From Rhabdornis inornatus (Eukaryota; Chordata; Aves; Passeriformes; Rhabdornithidae), in assembly GCA_013397075.1 (NCBI GenBank), contig VWZS01004498.1:600614-664613 (forward strand): a stretch of DNA of 64,000 bases. The letters run 5' to 3'. Both the position numbers and the translations under genes were made by a program. The notes under the pieces were generated by a model. It was not told the DNA's origin. It made no database searches and saw only the letters and a list, made by a program, of their open reading frames with translations. Below are positions 12,178-24,259 of the stretch, piece by piece (the first letter of the stretch is position 1; the number at the start of each line of letters is the position of its first letter).

Positions 12178-15059
12178 TTTTTACAAGTACTTTATTTTAT
12201 TGCAACATTCATTTAGGAAATCTCTCATGGTGGCTCACTGCCATTAGAGGTTTTGTCCTCTTCTACCCAATACTTTCAAGCTGAGTTTGATAACCAAACA
12301 CATAGTGAACAGCAAAAATAGAAGATCCATTTGTTATTGAGCAAAATTATATGGCTGAGTGTAGCTAGTGGAACTTAAGATATAAAACAGGGTTTAAGAG
12401 TTATTTCCTGAATCAATTGAAAGGATTTATTGACTAAAGGGGAGGGAGGGCAGTGCAGAAGACCCATTGTTTCTGTTTAAAGAAGCAAGATGAATGCATT
12501 TAAAATGTTAACATCCTGGCTGAAAGTGTAATGTATTTTCGTGATTAATAATGCCTGTAAAACTAAACCATGTACCTAATACAGAATAATAAAATAAATA
12601 ACATAGCAGACCTCTTTAAAGTGTGACAATAAATGATTGTTCTAATATTTTCTTCCACCTAACATATCATATTGTTTGGTTCTCCCATGTGCCTCCTGCT
12701 AGGCCTGACAAGTGCTGGAATAGCATATGTAGAGAGATGAAAGGCAAAGTGTGGGTATGCTGGGGGGGGAGGCATAATGAAAAATAATCTAAAGGAGGAA
12801 ACAGAGATGAAAGGAAAGAAGGAAAGTTGAGCCATGCAATAGATGAAGAGAGTAAAATGAGTTTTAATGGAAAGTCCTTCAGTTAGTACCGCCCAAAGCA
12901 CCAGCCCCATGAAAAAGGTGACCAGCTCGACAGATTGGTGATGGGAAATAGAATTCATTCCTGTTGTTAGCTGTACCACACTTGGTCAAAGGCAGTAATA
13001 ACCATATGACAGCTATTTAGTGACTTATAGGGAAGAATCCGTTTTAATCTACTCTGTGGTAAACAATAGGTCACAGTTCACTATTAGCAAACAGTGTAAT
13101 ACTGACACTGCTGTACTGTCAGTCCTGGCTGTTTCTTCGCCTTATTTTTTGCTGAGAAGACACTTTCTCATTTCTCTAGTTGTATTGCCATGAGGAGAAT
13201 TTCTTAAGAAATAGAAAAATAAAATTATTCACAGCATTTTTATAATAAACAAACATGCAAACATTTTTTTATTAACTGGTCTTTATAAATACACCTTTAC
13301 CATGACAATAATAATAAATAACCAAATATGTGAGTTTTCTTCTAATTCTTAGGGAAAGTGTTGGCCAAACAGCAGAAAAGCTGATCATGTCTAGCCAGGA
13401 CCCCAGGGAAAAGCTTGCACCTAGTGTCATGTCAAATTTCTTATTGACTTTATGGTATAAAAGATCCTGCCCAGAAGTAAAATTTTTTTCCTGCCTTCTT
13501 CTGTGAGCCCTGGCATACAAGGACTGTTTTTTGGGTGGTTGCATGAGTAGCTGTTACTCTGTACCAAGGAATTCTTTGCTTCTGACAGGTGCCAATTATG
13601 CTGTGGACATCTGCCCTGAAGGCATTGAATCAAGCTGACAACTCATTTTATATCAATCAAACAACAACCATTTTCAATAATTTCCCATCCAGCTGGGACT
13701 GAATTTGCACAAGTGATCTATGTATTAGAGACATTACCAATCCACAGAGACATTCAGAACCATGATTATGTTCTGTTTTCCCACAGAAACTCTTGCATCT
13801 GCACAAGAAAGTAGCAACTTCTTCCACTATGCAGGAGGATGCTGACAACTCAATTTTGGTCACTTGCTGCCAAGCTCAACTTGCAACAGTCAACTCATGT
13901 CAGACTGGAAGGGGATTTTTTATGCCCAGTCTTGCCACTTGCAAATCCTGTCTCTTCATCCTCTAATCAATGTGGATCTGTGAATCTCCAAGGTAGTACT
14001 TTAGCATTCACTACTGTTTAGCCACTATAATGGGCATTTTTTAAACAAACACATAGTAAATCAATGGGAGTTTTAATCCTGTTTTCTGAGTAGAAAAGGA
14101 GAGCTTGACTTATCACCAAAGCATTATTAGGAACAAGAGAAAATATGATGCAGAAATGTTCCAGACGGTAACATTTCTTCACCGTGATACTTTGTTTTCA
14201 AAGTGGTACTGGCATGAGCCCAAATCTCATTCTGCTTTGCACAGATAATACCTTTCTCAGAGATACGTATTTTTAAAATACACAGTTAATCAGAAAAATG
14301 CCTGACACTGATTCCATTCCCTTTTTGACCCCTTGAACCGTGATGTTGCTTATATAAATTCCTTCAAATACTTTATTTAATAGAACAGTACATTTGGAGG
14401 CAAGGCATTGGTAAAATGTTCTTCTGGAAAGGACCAAAACATTCCCTTTGCTGGTGTTTGAAGTACCTTTTGCTGTCTGACTGAAGCTAGAGGTGACAAC
14501 TAACCCACAGACCTTGGGAATACGGTTAGCAAGCCAGAACAGTAGGCAGGCTCATCTTCTTCTTGTATTCTGTCAAGTGCTGTGCCCTGCTGTTTGCATA
14601 AGGGGACCAGCTTTTATTATTCTACTCTGTCCTGCTACTGTGCACCAGGACAGCACAAAGCAAGATTTAGTGCTTGGATATAGTATTTGCTTGATAGCAA
14701 CTGTTATAGTTAAGGCTGCACTGAGACTTCTGTCTTATCCTGCTGTTCTCCCATGCTCAGCATATTCTTAAAAAAAAAAAAAAATCCCTTTCATCTGAAA
14801 TTTTTCATGCTTGTTATCAGCTGAAATATGATTGATTTTTTTTTTTTTTTGCAAGCCTGAATAAAATTTATTCATTCAAATTTGAATTATGCAAGGAAGT
14901 GGGTGTAAGGAAAAAGGTCTCTTTTTTGCACATTCATAATTCACAAAAAAAGCTGCATATTACAAGCTGAAACTTTCCAGGTGGCTAGTTTTGACTGAAG
15001 GGTAGTCTTCATGCTAATTACAAAGAGAGAATGACTGAAAGAAAAATGAAAGAGAAAAA

Positions 15060-15140
15060 TTAAAAATGACACATATTGTGATTAACTCATTTGTTTTGTA
15101 GGTGTGTCATACAGAAGTTACATTGTGAGCCACTTAGAGC
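15060..15140 (+). pseudogene. Possible dynein relic: start of AAA5 (weak)
   Basis: One frame reads NDTYCD, stop, LICFVG and VSYRSY. This aligns with the dynein stretch KTLCGDVLL...AFVSYVGS with one codon lost. It lies between the 11441 and 16054 relics, where this segment is expected. The similarity is short and an in-frame TAA interrupts it, so chance cannot be excluded. Confidence 0.4.
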
Positions 15141-16053
15141 AAGTTTAAAGTAACAATTTTATTTAAGTTAAGATGAACTACCATAATTACATAATATCAA
15201 TGTTTTGTGCTGCAATTTCACTAAGAATCTCCCTACAGAAGCTGCAGAAGCTTTTACTCATGCAAATGTGGAAGCTCGCAGTGAAATCAGCACAGAATCT
15301 TATGAATCATTAACTTTGGCCAGAAAGTCAGTCTGGGGAAGGAGGGAATGGCGTGCAGTGGCAGCAACTGTCCCTATGCTCTGGGTCTCCCTGAACACTG
15401 GACTGCTGAGGAAAATAACTCGGGGTTTTTGCAGTTTCTTCCAACTTAATACACCGACTGTCAGGGACGGCAAACCACTAAAGCTTTGTTATTCTCTTTT
15501 CCTTGCTATATTCCCATATACTTGTGGACATAATAGGCAGCACATAATCCAACCAGCACTGTGCGACTGACCCTCCACAGTAACAAAGAATTGCTTCAGC
15601 AGAAGCTACCTGGGCAGCAGAAGCTAGGAATGTTAGAATGGTCTCCCTTAACCCATGGAAACAAGGTACCATGACATGCAGCTCCATGTTCTCATAAAAC
15701 ACCTGGAGATAAAATACAAGCATATAAATAAAGCAATATAACTGTAATTTTAAACATCTGAAAGAATAACTGGCAATGGTTCACATAGTAATTGCTGACT
15801 TTGCTCCACATGGAGCAAAGATGAGTTCAGAACTTCCTCACTACTAAGTTCCCAGTAATCTCTTGGAGGCCAAAGAAGGACTGTTGGATTCAGTGAAGGA
15901 ATCCATCTTTTTTTATCCCTTGAATTTTGGGTGATGTGAGGACAAATAAATTTTTCCCAGTGATGCTGCTTTTTTTTTACAAAAAGCGAGTGAATTCTGA
16001 GACATACTAGTTTCTTCAAGGAGAAATTTAAAACTTAACCTTTATTATTTCAG

Positions 16054-16245
16054 GTCCCTATTCCAGCAACAGAAGGTCTTGATCCAGTCACTGAGTGGAT
16101 GGATGCTACAGCAATTGTTAAGTAGAAAAGTGACAGCAGTGCCTGGCAGTAATACGGCCACGTAAAAAGTCCCTGGTCTTATGTTTACAGTCACCACTGG
16201 CATAAGATCAAACTCAGCACTGGAGGAAAACTGGATAAAAGTCAC
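16054..16245 (+). pseudogene. Dynein relic exon: AAA5 segment, broken
   Basis: After a TATTTCAG acceptor the frame encodes VPIPATEGLDPVTEWMDATA, close to the dynein VPI.EGLDPL..LTDDA segment, and stops at TAG 16123-16125. Beyond the stop, fragments in shifted frames still resemble the sequel: P-G-S-N-T-A-T for LPSD..STENAT, GLM for WPLM, then TTGIRS and KVTSVS for QGIKWI and KVTHLGQ. Several small deletions are implied. No donor was identified. Confidence 0.82.
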
Positions 16246-19200
16246 ATCTGTTTCAATATATAAATTATCTATTTGAATCAAAAAGGGACAAGTGCTAGTA
16301 AAACTGATGCAGACCCATGAAGGAAACACGGCAATTCTCTTTCTTCTGAATGCCTGATATTGCCCAAGGTGTTAATGCCCCAGCAACAACAACAGCCCTG
16401 CTCAAGCGCTTTCCTACTTTCCATTCATGGCAGTATAATGAATGGGATACTGTACACTGTCATCCTATCTCTTGTCTTTCACTGGGATGACTGTATAGGT
16501 GCATGTCATACTGTAGGTATTTCTTGCTGGTGGTCCTGTTCTGGCAGAAACTTGGGAGAAATTATTCATCTTCTACTTAACTCAGTACATGCAAATTATG
16601 TTCAGAATATTTTCAATAGTCTGTTATTTTCTTCATCAGCTCTTTCTCTTATGTTCTACAAGTATTCAAAGTAACTTCCTCTGAAAACTCTTTCTACACC
16701 TGTATGATAGCTACATTAAGTCGCAAGGATTGCAGTGCCCAAGATGCATTGACTCCAGCTGGATTTTTACTTGTCTATTTTTCTTATCTTATTTGCACCC
16801 TTGCATGAACTACAGTTCAATGACTGCAATTTGAGCACTCCTTCCTATCTAGCTGAACAATCTTCCCCAACACACAACCATCCTGATGTGTAATCACTCA
16901 GGAGACATAATCATTCACTTAGAACTAAAATAATTCTCCTACCATTTGCTCCTTGCCTTCATTCTACCCTTTTTCTCTGATTTATTGTACTATATTCCTT
17001 ATGGAAATATTTTGACATCCATCCCCTCTATTCAAGTCTTATACCCACCCTTGGAGGGAGTGCTTTGAACAGAGGAAGGCCAGGATGAGTGTGTATCTCA
17101 TATACTCACCCTTTTATTCCAGTGTCATTTCCCCCACCTCCTCATTATATTCCTGAGCCCTTCCCCTCCTTCTAGTTTAGCTGTACCTACTATCTCTCCT
17201 AGGGCTGAATCTTCCCTTCCCTTCCCTCCCCTGCCCCTCTAGTAAATGTTAGAAAATAATTCCTCACAGCCTCTGCTACTCAGGATTGTGTCTGAATATA
17301 GGGATCCTGAACCCAGCCTTGTCTAAGCTCTCTAAATCACTTGACCCCAAAAAGGTTGCCACAGGACAGCACTTACCTACAGTGCAGGCTGGAGAGAAAG
17401 TGCTGTTAAGGCACTGAATTCCTCCAGCTCTGAGATCTGCAGCTTATTTAGATGGCGAAAGAATTTAGTGAGCCAGAGCACTGAATTTGTTACTCATTAA
17501 GCTTAGTCAAAATTACTATGAAATTTCTTAATTAAACAGTTCAAGATGAGAAGCAAAATACCTTCTAATCCAGCCATCACAGTGCCTTACTCAGTCCTGT
17601 ACCTTTGCCCCTTCTTTCTCGCCGCCCTCATGTTGTCATGTTACCTCATGAACTGCCTGTTGGTTTTGCTTTCTATGAGTGTCCCCCGACCCCCACACTG
17701 CACTGACAAGCAGAAAGCTCTTTATACCAAGAGCTGACCTAGTGGTGTGCACCAGCCCAGGCTGGAAGTGCATCTTGAATTTCTTGCTCCCTCGGGAGCA
17801 TTTGATTAAAGGAGGATTTTCATGGTGTGTTGAGATTCAGAATGTGGCTGCTATTCAGTAGCTGCTGGTGGCAGTTCTGAGCCAGAACACACACTGGGGC
17901 TCTGCTCCTTCTGTGGCAATAAAATGAGTCCTGGGACAAGGAAATCTGCACAATTTCCCCCAGTGTGCAGAAGAGCACAAACAAGGCCATGCTCACACTT
18001 GCTGCCAGGCTGCTATTCTTGCACTTGGGGACATAGGTTTCACCAGATTTTCAGTGATTCTCCATGGAAGGCTTCCACACCTGCTCTCTAATGTGTCTCT
18101 TACAGCTAAAGAACTTGAATCAGCTCCAGTGTTACTTGAGATGCGTGAGTTTGGAAACTGAGGACATTTAGTGAGTGTCTGCACAGCTGCACAGAGCCCC
18201 AGAACACCACTTGCAAATGCAGGAGACCTCACAGCACACTGTGCCTTTTACAGACCTAACACGCTCAGCCTAATTCACAAACATACACATATGCTCCTCA
18301 GAGTGCTCAGTCTATATTAATTTCTGCTATTATAAATCTTGAAAAACTTCTCTATAGCCCAGGAGATGACTCTGGAGTCACAACACAGATGTGTACAGTT
18401 GTACAGAAGACAGTTCATAATTGTGTTTCTTTCTTCTCTTCCTAGTAACTGAAGTTTTAATTAATAAAAACTGTGCTTACAATGAAGTAGGAAAATGGAA
18501 TATTTTAAACAGAGGTATGTATTTTATTTATTTCCTATGGTTTGATTTATGGATTTGCAAACTTACCACTTCAGTCTGAACTCATAAAGCAGAAAAATTA
18601 CTTTAAAATTAAGTTGACAGTGCTTTAGGATGAATTATGGGTACTTTTTTGGCTTCTGACAGTAATTTGCTTCGGGATAGTCTTCTGGCTGAGAAGCTGT
18701 AAACAAGACACAGCAGCAAAAATATAAGCAAAGAAAAGCAACTAAAATAATTAGTTCAGCTATAGTATTAATCATTTTTGATGCTGAATTCGGCTCCTTT
18801 GTGTCTAACCAAACTAACTGTATTTATTTCATAATTTTTATTTTTCAAGTCACTTATCCACAGTGAGTATATCCATGTGTATTGTGTTTTCCCTCCAAGA
18901 ATCAATGCGTCTCCATCATGAGGAAAATAAAATAAAACTTTTTAAATTACAACAAAACTCATTAATTTATTTAAAGTAAAGTCTAAAAGAGGGGAATTGT
19001 AGTGCTCCATTTTACGTATCATATAAATGAAGCTTTTCCTTTTGCACAACTCCTTATGCTGCTAACTTGTTAAAAATTGTGCCACTTTATATTATTAATT
19101 GGAGCCCAGGACTACAAGGAGCTGTTGAAGCACTCATCCAAGAGACCAGCCAGAACACAGGCACTGCAGTGGAAGGATTAGCGAGCAGGATGCTCAGACA

Positions 19201-22200
19201 CTCATTTCCAGCTTGGAGTGGCCACAGCTGACTGCAGCTACATCTGGCCACCGGATGTGCACCTCTCCATGTGAAAGTTGTGGATACTGAAAAGTTAATG
19301 AAGTTAATGATTTTCCAGCCCTGCAGGATGTATGTGGCTCCTTTCTGCTATGCTGATGCACATGACCATGTATCTTGTGCAAGCAGTTACTGGACACACA
19401 AACCAGGAAGTGGTTGTTGGAAGTAATTGTATTATTAAATGAGAAATCATATCTAATTTAATTAAGAGATAAATATACCCTTACAAGTAAGCAAATGTCA
19501 TTGGGGTATCAGTTGTAATTGCATATCTTTCCAGTCATCAGAGTGCTTCAAAACTCTTCTCATTTATGGACAGTATGTTTCTCTGAAATAGGAAAACAAG
19601 GTTTTTTCACATAATGCATGAAGCAAGAGTTCTAAGGACTTGACCGAAGAGTATCAGCAAGTAAACTAAAAATGTATCCTATCAATAAAATCCTTACAGG
19701 AATATGTTATAAGGGTAGTGGTTTTGCAGTTGGGTTGCAGGAATTCAATGGGCAAGGAGTTGAAAATTAGGACCAAGATGGCTCGCTCTTGTAGCTTCAT
19801 GCTTGCCTTGCAGTCTGCATAAAAAGTCTGGAAATTATCTTGGAGCTTCACACAGTTATCAGTCCTGAGCTGTCCTAATGACTGAAAGTAAGATGTTTCA
19901 AAGAAACAAGTCAATGATGATCCAGCTGTTCATAACATGCCTGTGATTGCCTTGTCATAGTATTATCATCACATAGTCTAAATTTAGACAACCTCAGACA
20001 TTACAAAAATCAGTGTTTGCATTGCAATTATAAAATTTCTTACTTCTAAAATCTAAAGATTGCAGAGAAACTACTTCAGAGAGCAAACAATAGCATATTT
20101 AGAAGAAAGAAGCAATTTTTGGAAAAAACCTTCAAGGGTTTTGAAAGAGGCACAATCCTTCTTTATGACCATGTGGAGCTTAAAGGGTCATCTACCAAGT
20201 TCTACTGTAGCTGCATTTGAATGATAAACTGTGGGGACTCACAAAATCCCAGGCAAGGAGACTTCCCTTACTTTGGAATTCTATAGATTTTAGACATATT
20301 TTTCCATAGCACTTTGTGATATCATGTATAACAGTACTTTGTCCTGTCATTTACGTGGGTGAAGTAAAGACTGGCAGCAATCTGACTGCTCACTTTGAAC
20401 TGAACAACCACACAAGATGCTGACACAGAAAATCACCCTTTGATTTCTCAAGAGTTAAATTGCATCTGCAAACCATGTCAAGCTCCATTTGGAGTAAGCT
20501 CTGATGTCTGTCTAGTGCATTTCTGCCACTGGTTATTCTTTATTTTTTTGTTTCTTCAGATAAGAAATTTCTGCATCCTAGCAACTAATGAAAGAAGAGC
20601 ATAATTCTGAAATGCTTAGTCACTTTTATACTTTTTTTACTGATGCTGAAAAGAAGTGACAGAATCCTGTAGTTAACATGATTCAAAAGATAAGGGGGAA
20701 AAGAAGGTGGAGAAAGATTATATAAAATATATTTATATTGCTTCTACAACTTAATTGTTTTCAGTATAGTGTCATGCTCTCAGTGTGGGGGAATTCTGCA
20801 TGTGTCATGATTCTACAGATGTTCTTGCACACTACATGCAGCTGCACTATTTGTCATGGGCAAATTTAATAGCAAGATGCTTGTTATGTGTTCCCTCTAA
20901 TCTTAGTTCACAAAAACATTGTGGGGAAAAAACCCACTCCCTGATAGCCTGCTTGCTTCCCTTCTTTATATAGCCTTTTAAAACACTTTAAAACCAGTAT
21001 TGGGAACACCCATCTTTTGCACTAAATTCTGTAACACCTGTAATTACAGCTCTATTACCTTTGCTAGAATGATCTTGTTCTTTCTAATGTTTATAATGCT
21101 AATTAAATAATTTTAAGTACCTGAAGAGGCCATATACCTAACAGTGGGAGTTCTTCAAGAGCTTGATCCTTCAAAAAGGAGAGTAATTTCTGCTAAGTCC
21201 TGAGTATCCTCTGTTCTCAGTGACTTGCAGATGAAACTCTGAAGCACTCCATACAGCAGTATGGCAGAGCCAAGTGCTGTCAGAAATTTTACAGAATCAA
21301 ATTCAGAGGAGCTTTCCTACTCTTGTCATTTTAAAATCCTGGATCCTCTCCTCTAGGTATTCTCTGTCCTAAACTTTTTTGGTCCACAGGCAATATGTTA
21401 ACCAGCTCTTCAGAGGGAACCATACCCTTGGGTTCCAGCTTCTTGCAGATGCATTCAGAAAATAGAACAAGATTTTGCAAACAGAAAAGAGAAGGAAGGA
21501 AAAGGAGGGAGGGAGGNGTAACATGCTGAAATGTGGGTCATCTAGTTAGTGGCAAGGGAGGTAACTGAAGAACTGGCAGTGCAAGGAGAAATTTGGACTT
21601 CAGAGAACAAAACTGACAGCTGAAGTAGAAGCACTTCCAACTAAACCAAACAGGACAAAACTCAAAAAGAAGGTACAGCTATAGAAGGTGTTAAGGGTGT
21701 TACACTACGAGTTAGTGTATGAACAAAAAATAAATGTTATAAATGAAAAATTTTAATTTAATTACTGCATCTCCTACAGTATAAGACATTAACCTACTCC
21801 AGTGGAGGCTATAGCAGGAAACCTGTGAGGAGAGGCTGAGGGCACTGTGGTTCTTCAGCCTTGAAAAGGCCAAGAGGGCAGGGGGATCTACTGCTATCTG
21901 GAAATACTTCACAAAAGGCCACAAAGAAGACAGAGACAGGTTTTTCTTAGATGTGCACAAGGACAGGAAAGAGGCAACTTGAAGAAGTCAGACCAAGAGA
22001 AATTCTAACCAGGGATTAGGAAAAATAATTTATCACGAGGGTGGTGAAACATTGGCACAGGATCCCTGGAAGGCTGTGTCTCCCTCATCTCCAGATGACA
22101 AGGTCTGTATGTCCTCTTCTGGAGAGTAATCACATTTAACAGATCACCCTAGATATTAATATCTACACTTGTAACTTAAAAAAAAAATATATATATACGT

Positions 22201-23810
22201 ATCTATTTACAAGTACAGTTGAAACTCTAAGTGCTTTAAAAAAGAAAGAAAAGATGGATCAAAAGGGTGTATTTCTTTTGCCATTGAAAAATCACATTTT
22301 TAAAATAAATGTAACATTTATGTACAATTGCATGGGAGGTATTTTAAAGCATCTTTAATTTTGTACATGGTGAAAATTGCATATATGTAAAATACATAGT
22401 CATGTATCAAGTTGATGAAAAAGTTCTTCTTGTTTGTAGGAAGCTGATCAGATAATTTTGGAAATGTATAACAAGTGCTTCTGTTATTAAAGATGTGCAA
22501 CTGTGAACACAATCTGCCAAAGAAAATGGAATATTCAGTGAATCTTTTCAGAAGAATGCTGACAAATAGCATTGAAATATTTAATAGAGATGTGAAGATA
22601 ATAGTTTCCAGTCTTCAGATGATTACTTAGCTCAAAAGTTAAACAGGTGTGACTATGACATCTCTCATTCTGTTTCTAATCAATTTCAAATCAGATATAT
22701 GAGATCTAGCTGTGTTCACATAGAGACCCAACTTCAGAAATTGTTGTGAACTACCTTACGTAAAACCTGCCTCCTAGTGCCTGTGTGTCTGTATGTCTGA
22801 TGTGTCTTAGATTCAAGCATGCTTCTAAATTATCCTATACCTTTATCAGGTTACACTATGGTCTCCTGCAGCTACAAGAATTTTTAACTTAGCACTACAA
22901 ACTATAGCTCTCAGTTTAATAATCACAGCATTCCTGCTGATTGGGCAAATTATATTGGCAATGAAAATCAAATACGTTTTTGTTAGCTAGCCTCCTGATG
23001 GCAATGAAGAAATGTAAGTCAATCAGACTTTGAATTACTCTAATTCAAGAGAAGTTAGGAAAGTATGAATGTTTCCAAGATCTGCTGCTCAGTCATGACT
23101 CTGCAGTCATAGCAGGGTTTGCAAATCCTTGCTCTGCATTTCACATACTATTCAAAGTGTCTTTATAGCCCAATAAATGTGATTTTGCCATTATTAGTAA
23201 AAAGCAACAGGGTTTGTATTGAGGTGACAGTGTAGGGACTCAGCAATGCTCTCGCTTTTCTGGGCCTAGATAGACTTTAACTTGGTTTAGCTGTGATAGC
23301 AATTGTCCAGCTTCGAGGCACTCTTGACTAGATTTGTTTTAGTTTAACTCTCATTTAGGGTAATAACAAATGGTTATTCATTGTGAACTGAACTGCCTAC
23401 AATTCTAGAGTCAGCTGTGGGGAAGAGTGCAGACACATTCGAAACAAATCAGCCATTTGATCATAGTTAGATGAAAGTGTTAAGAAAACATATAAAACTA
23501 AATCCAAGCAGACACCAGGCAGAGAAGAAAGACATCCCTCTCCCGTAAGTGTCACACTAATCCTGGTGATAACTCATCATAGTACTCACCCATTCCTTTT
23601 GAGGAATGCCAATCTTAAGACCCAACGGAGAACTGGGGGAGTAAGCGCAACACCAGAGAAGAGGAAATTTTTAGTGTAGCAATTTTAAGTCTATTTTTAA
23701 TGACGTCTTTCTATACTCATTAAGTAATTCTGACTGTTAGACTGTTTAAAACATTAATTGGACTAACAATAAATTCTTACATTAATTTATACTCTTTTGC
23801 CTTTTGCCAG
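16246..23810. other. Intron-like sequence of the dynein relic; no gene seen
   Basis: Roughly 150 codons of AAA5 sequence are expected between the flanking relics and were not found, so those exons are deleted or decayed beyond recognition. The interval holds the CR1 fragment at 21808-22115, GA-rich sequence with one N at 21517, and small unsupported open frames. Confidence 0.5.
21808..22115 (+). mobile_element. CR1 LINE 3' fragment (decayed)
   Basis: The bases follow the avian CR1 3' end: gaggagaggctgaggg, ttcttcagccttgaaaagg, then acaggaaagaggcaac, gagggtggtgaaacattgg and cacaggatccctgga. Divergence and indels are considerable, so the copy is old. It has no coding capacity. It sits in an intron of the dynein relic. 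Confidence 0.85.
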
Positions 23811-24017
23811 TACATTTTTTCCAAACAGAAGACTTTGAGTGTAATAGCACATCACAACATCACCAACATCTTTAAGAACCTGGAAGCTGAAACAAGCACT
23901 ATAAAGATCACTGTAACTCACAAGCACTTTTGGCCAGTTGCAGTCAATGCTGCTGTGCTCTACTTTCTCATGGACAAGCTGAATAAAATCAATCCAGTGA
24001 ATTAGCTCTCACTCAAG
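23811..24017 (+). pseudogene. Dynein relic exon: AAA5 region, one stop
   Basis: A TTTTGCCAG acceptor opens a 207-base exon that stays in one frame to the end. It includes HFWPVAVNAAVLYFLMDKLN and KINPV, matching YRPVA.RASLLYF..NDLNKINPVYQFSLK. The codon expected for Gln is TAG at 24003-24005. LSLK follows, then an AAG/GTTACC donor in phase 0. Only one nonsense change interrupts an otherwise full-length exon. Confidence 0.9.
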
Positions 24018-24106
24018 GTTACCACTCAGGAAGAGGTCAGTGTGCCTGCGTGCTGCTGTTTCAATCTAGTGCTACCACTGGTTTACCACCTTCCCTCTGG
24101 TCATAG

Positions 24107-24259
24107 GCTTTTACTGCTGTATTTCACAAGGCAGTGCAATGAGCAAAACCCTCTGAGAACATGAGGCTGAGTGTAAAGAACCCAACTGCCTGTATAACAC
24201 CCTCAACTGTCATTTACCTTGGTCTGTTTGAAAGGAGAAAGCTTACTTTCACAGCCCAG
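24107..24259 (+). pseudogene. Dynein relic exon: AAA5 region, next exon after an 89-base intron
   Basis: After a GTCATAG acceptor the frame reads AFTAVFHKAVQ, TGA, AKPSENM and finally YLGLFERRKLTFTAQ. It aligns along its length with AFNVVFEKAIQR...RGLFERDKLIFLAQ. The stop replaces a position that is Arg in relatives, consistent with CGA to TGA. At the end CAG is followed by TGAGCT, so a donor G seems lost or shifted. It joins the previous relic in phase 0. Confidence 0.88.

Noticed and set aside
15205..15570. 121-codon frame after a CTACAG acceptor-like site
   Set aside because: The peptide does not match dynein or another family and there is no supporting donor.
17045..17085. Possible dynein trace (gaacagaggaaggccaggatg as the ERPDLE segment)
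   Set aside because: Only about 20 bases are similar and no neighbouring sequence extends the match.
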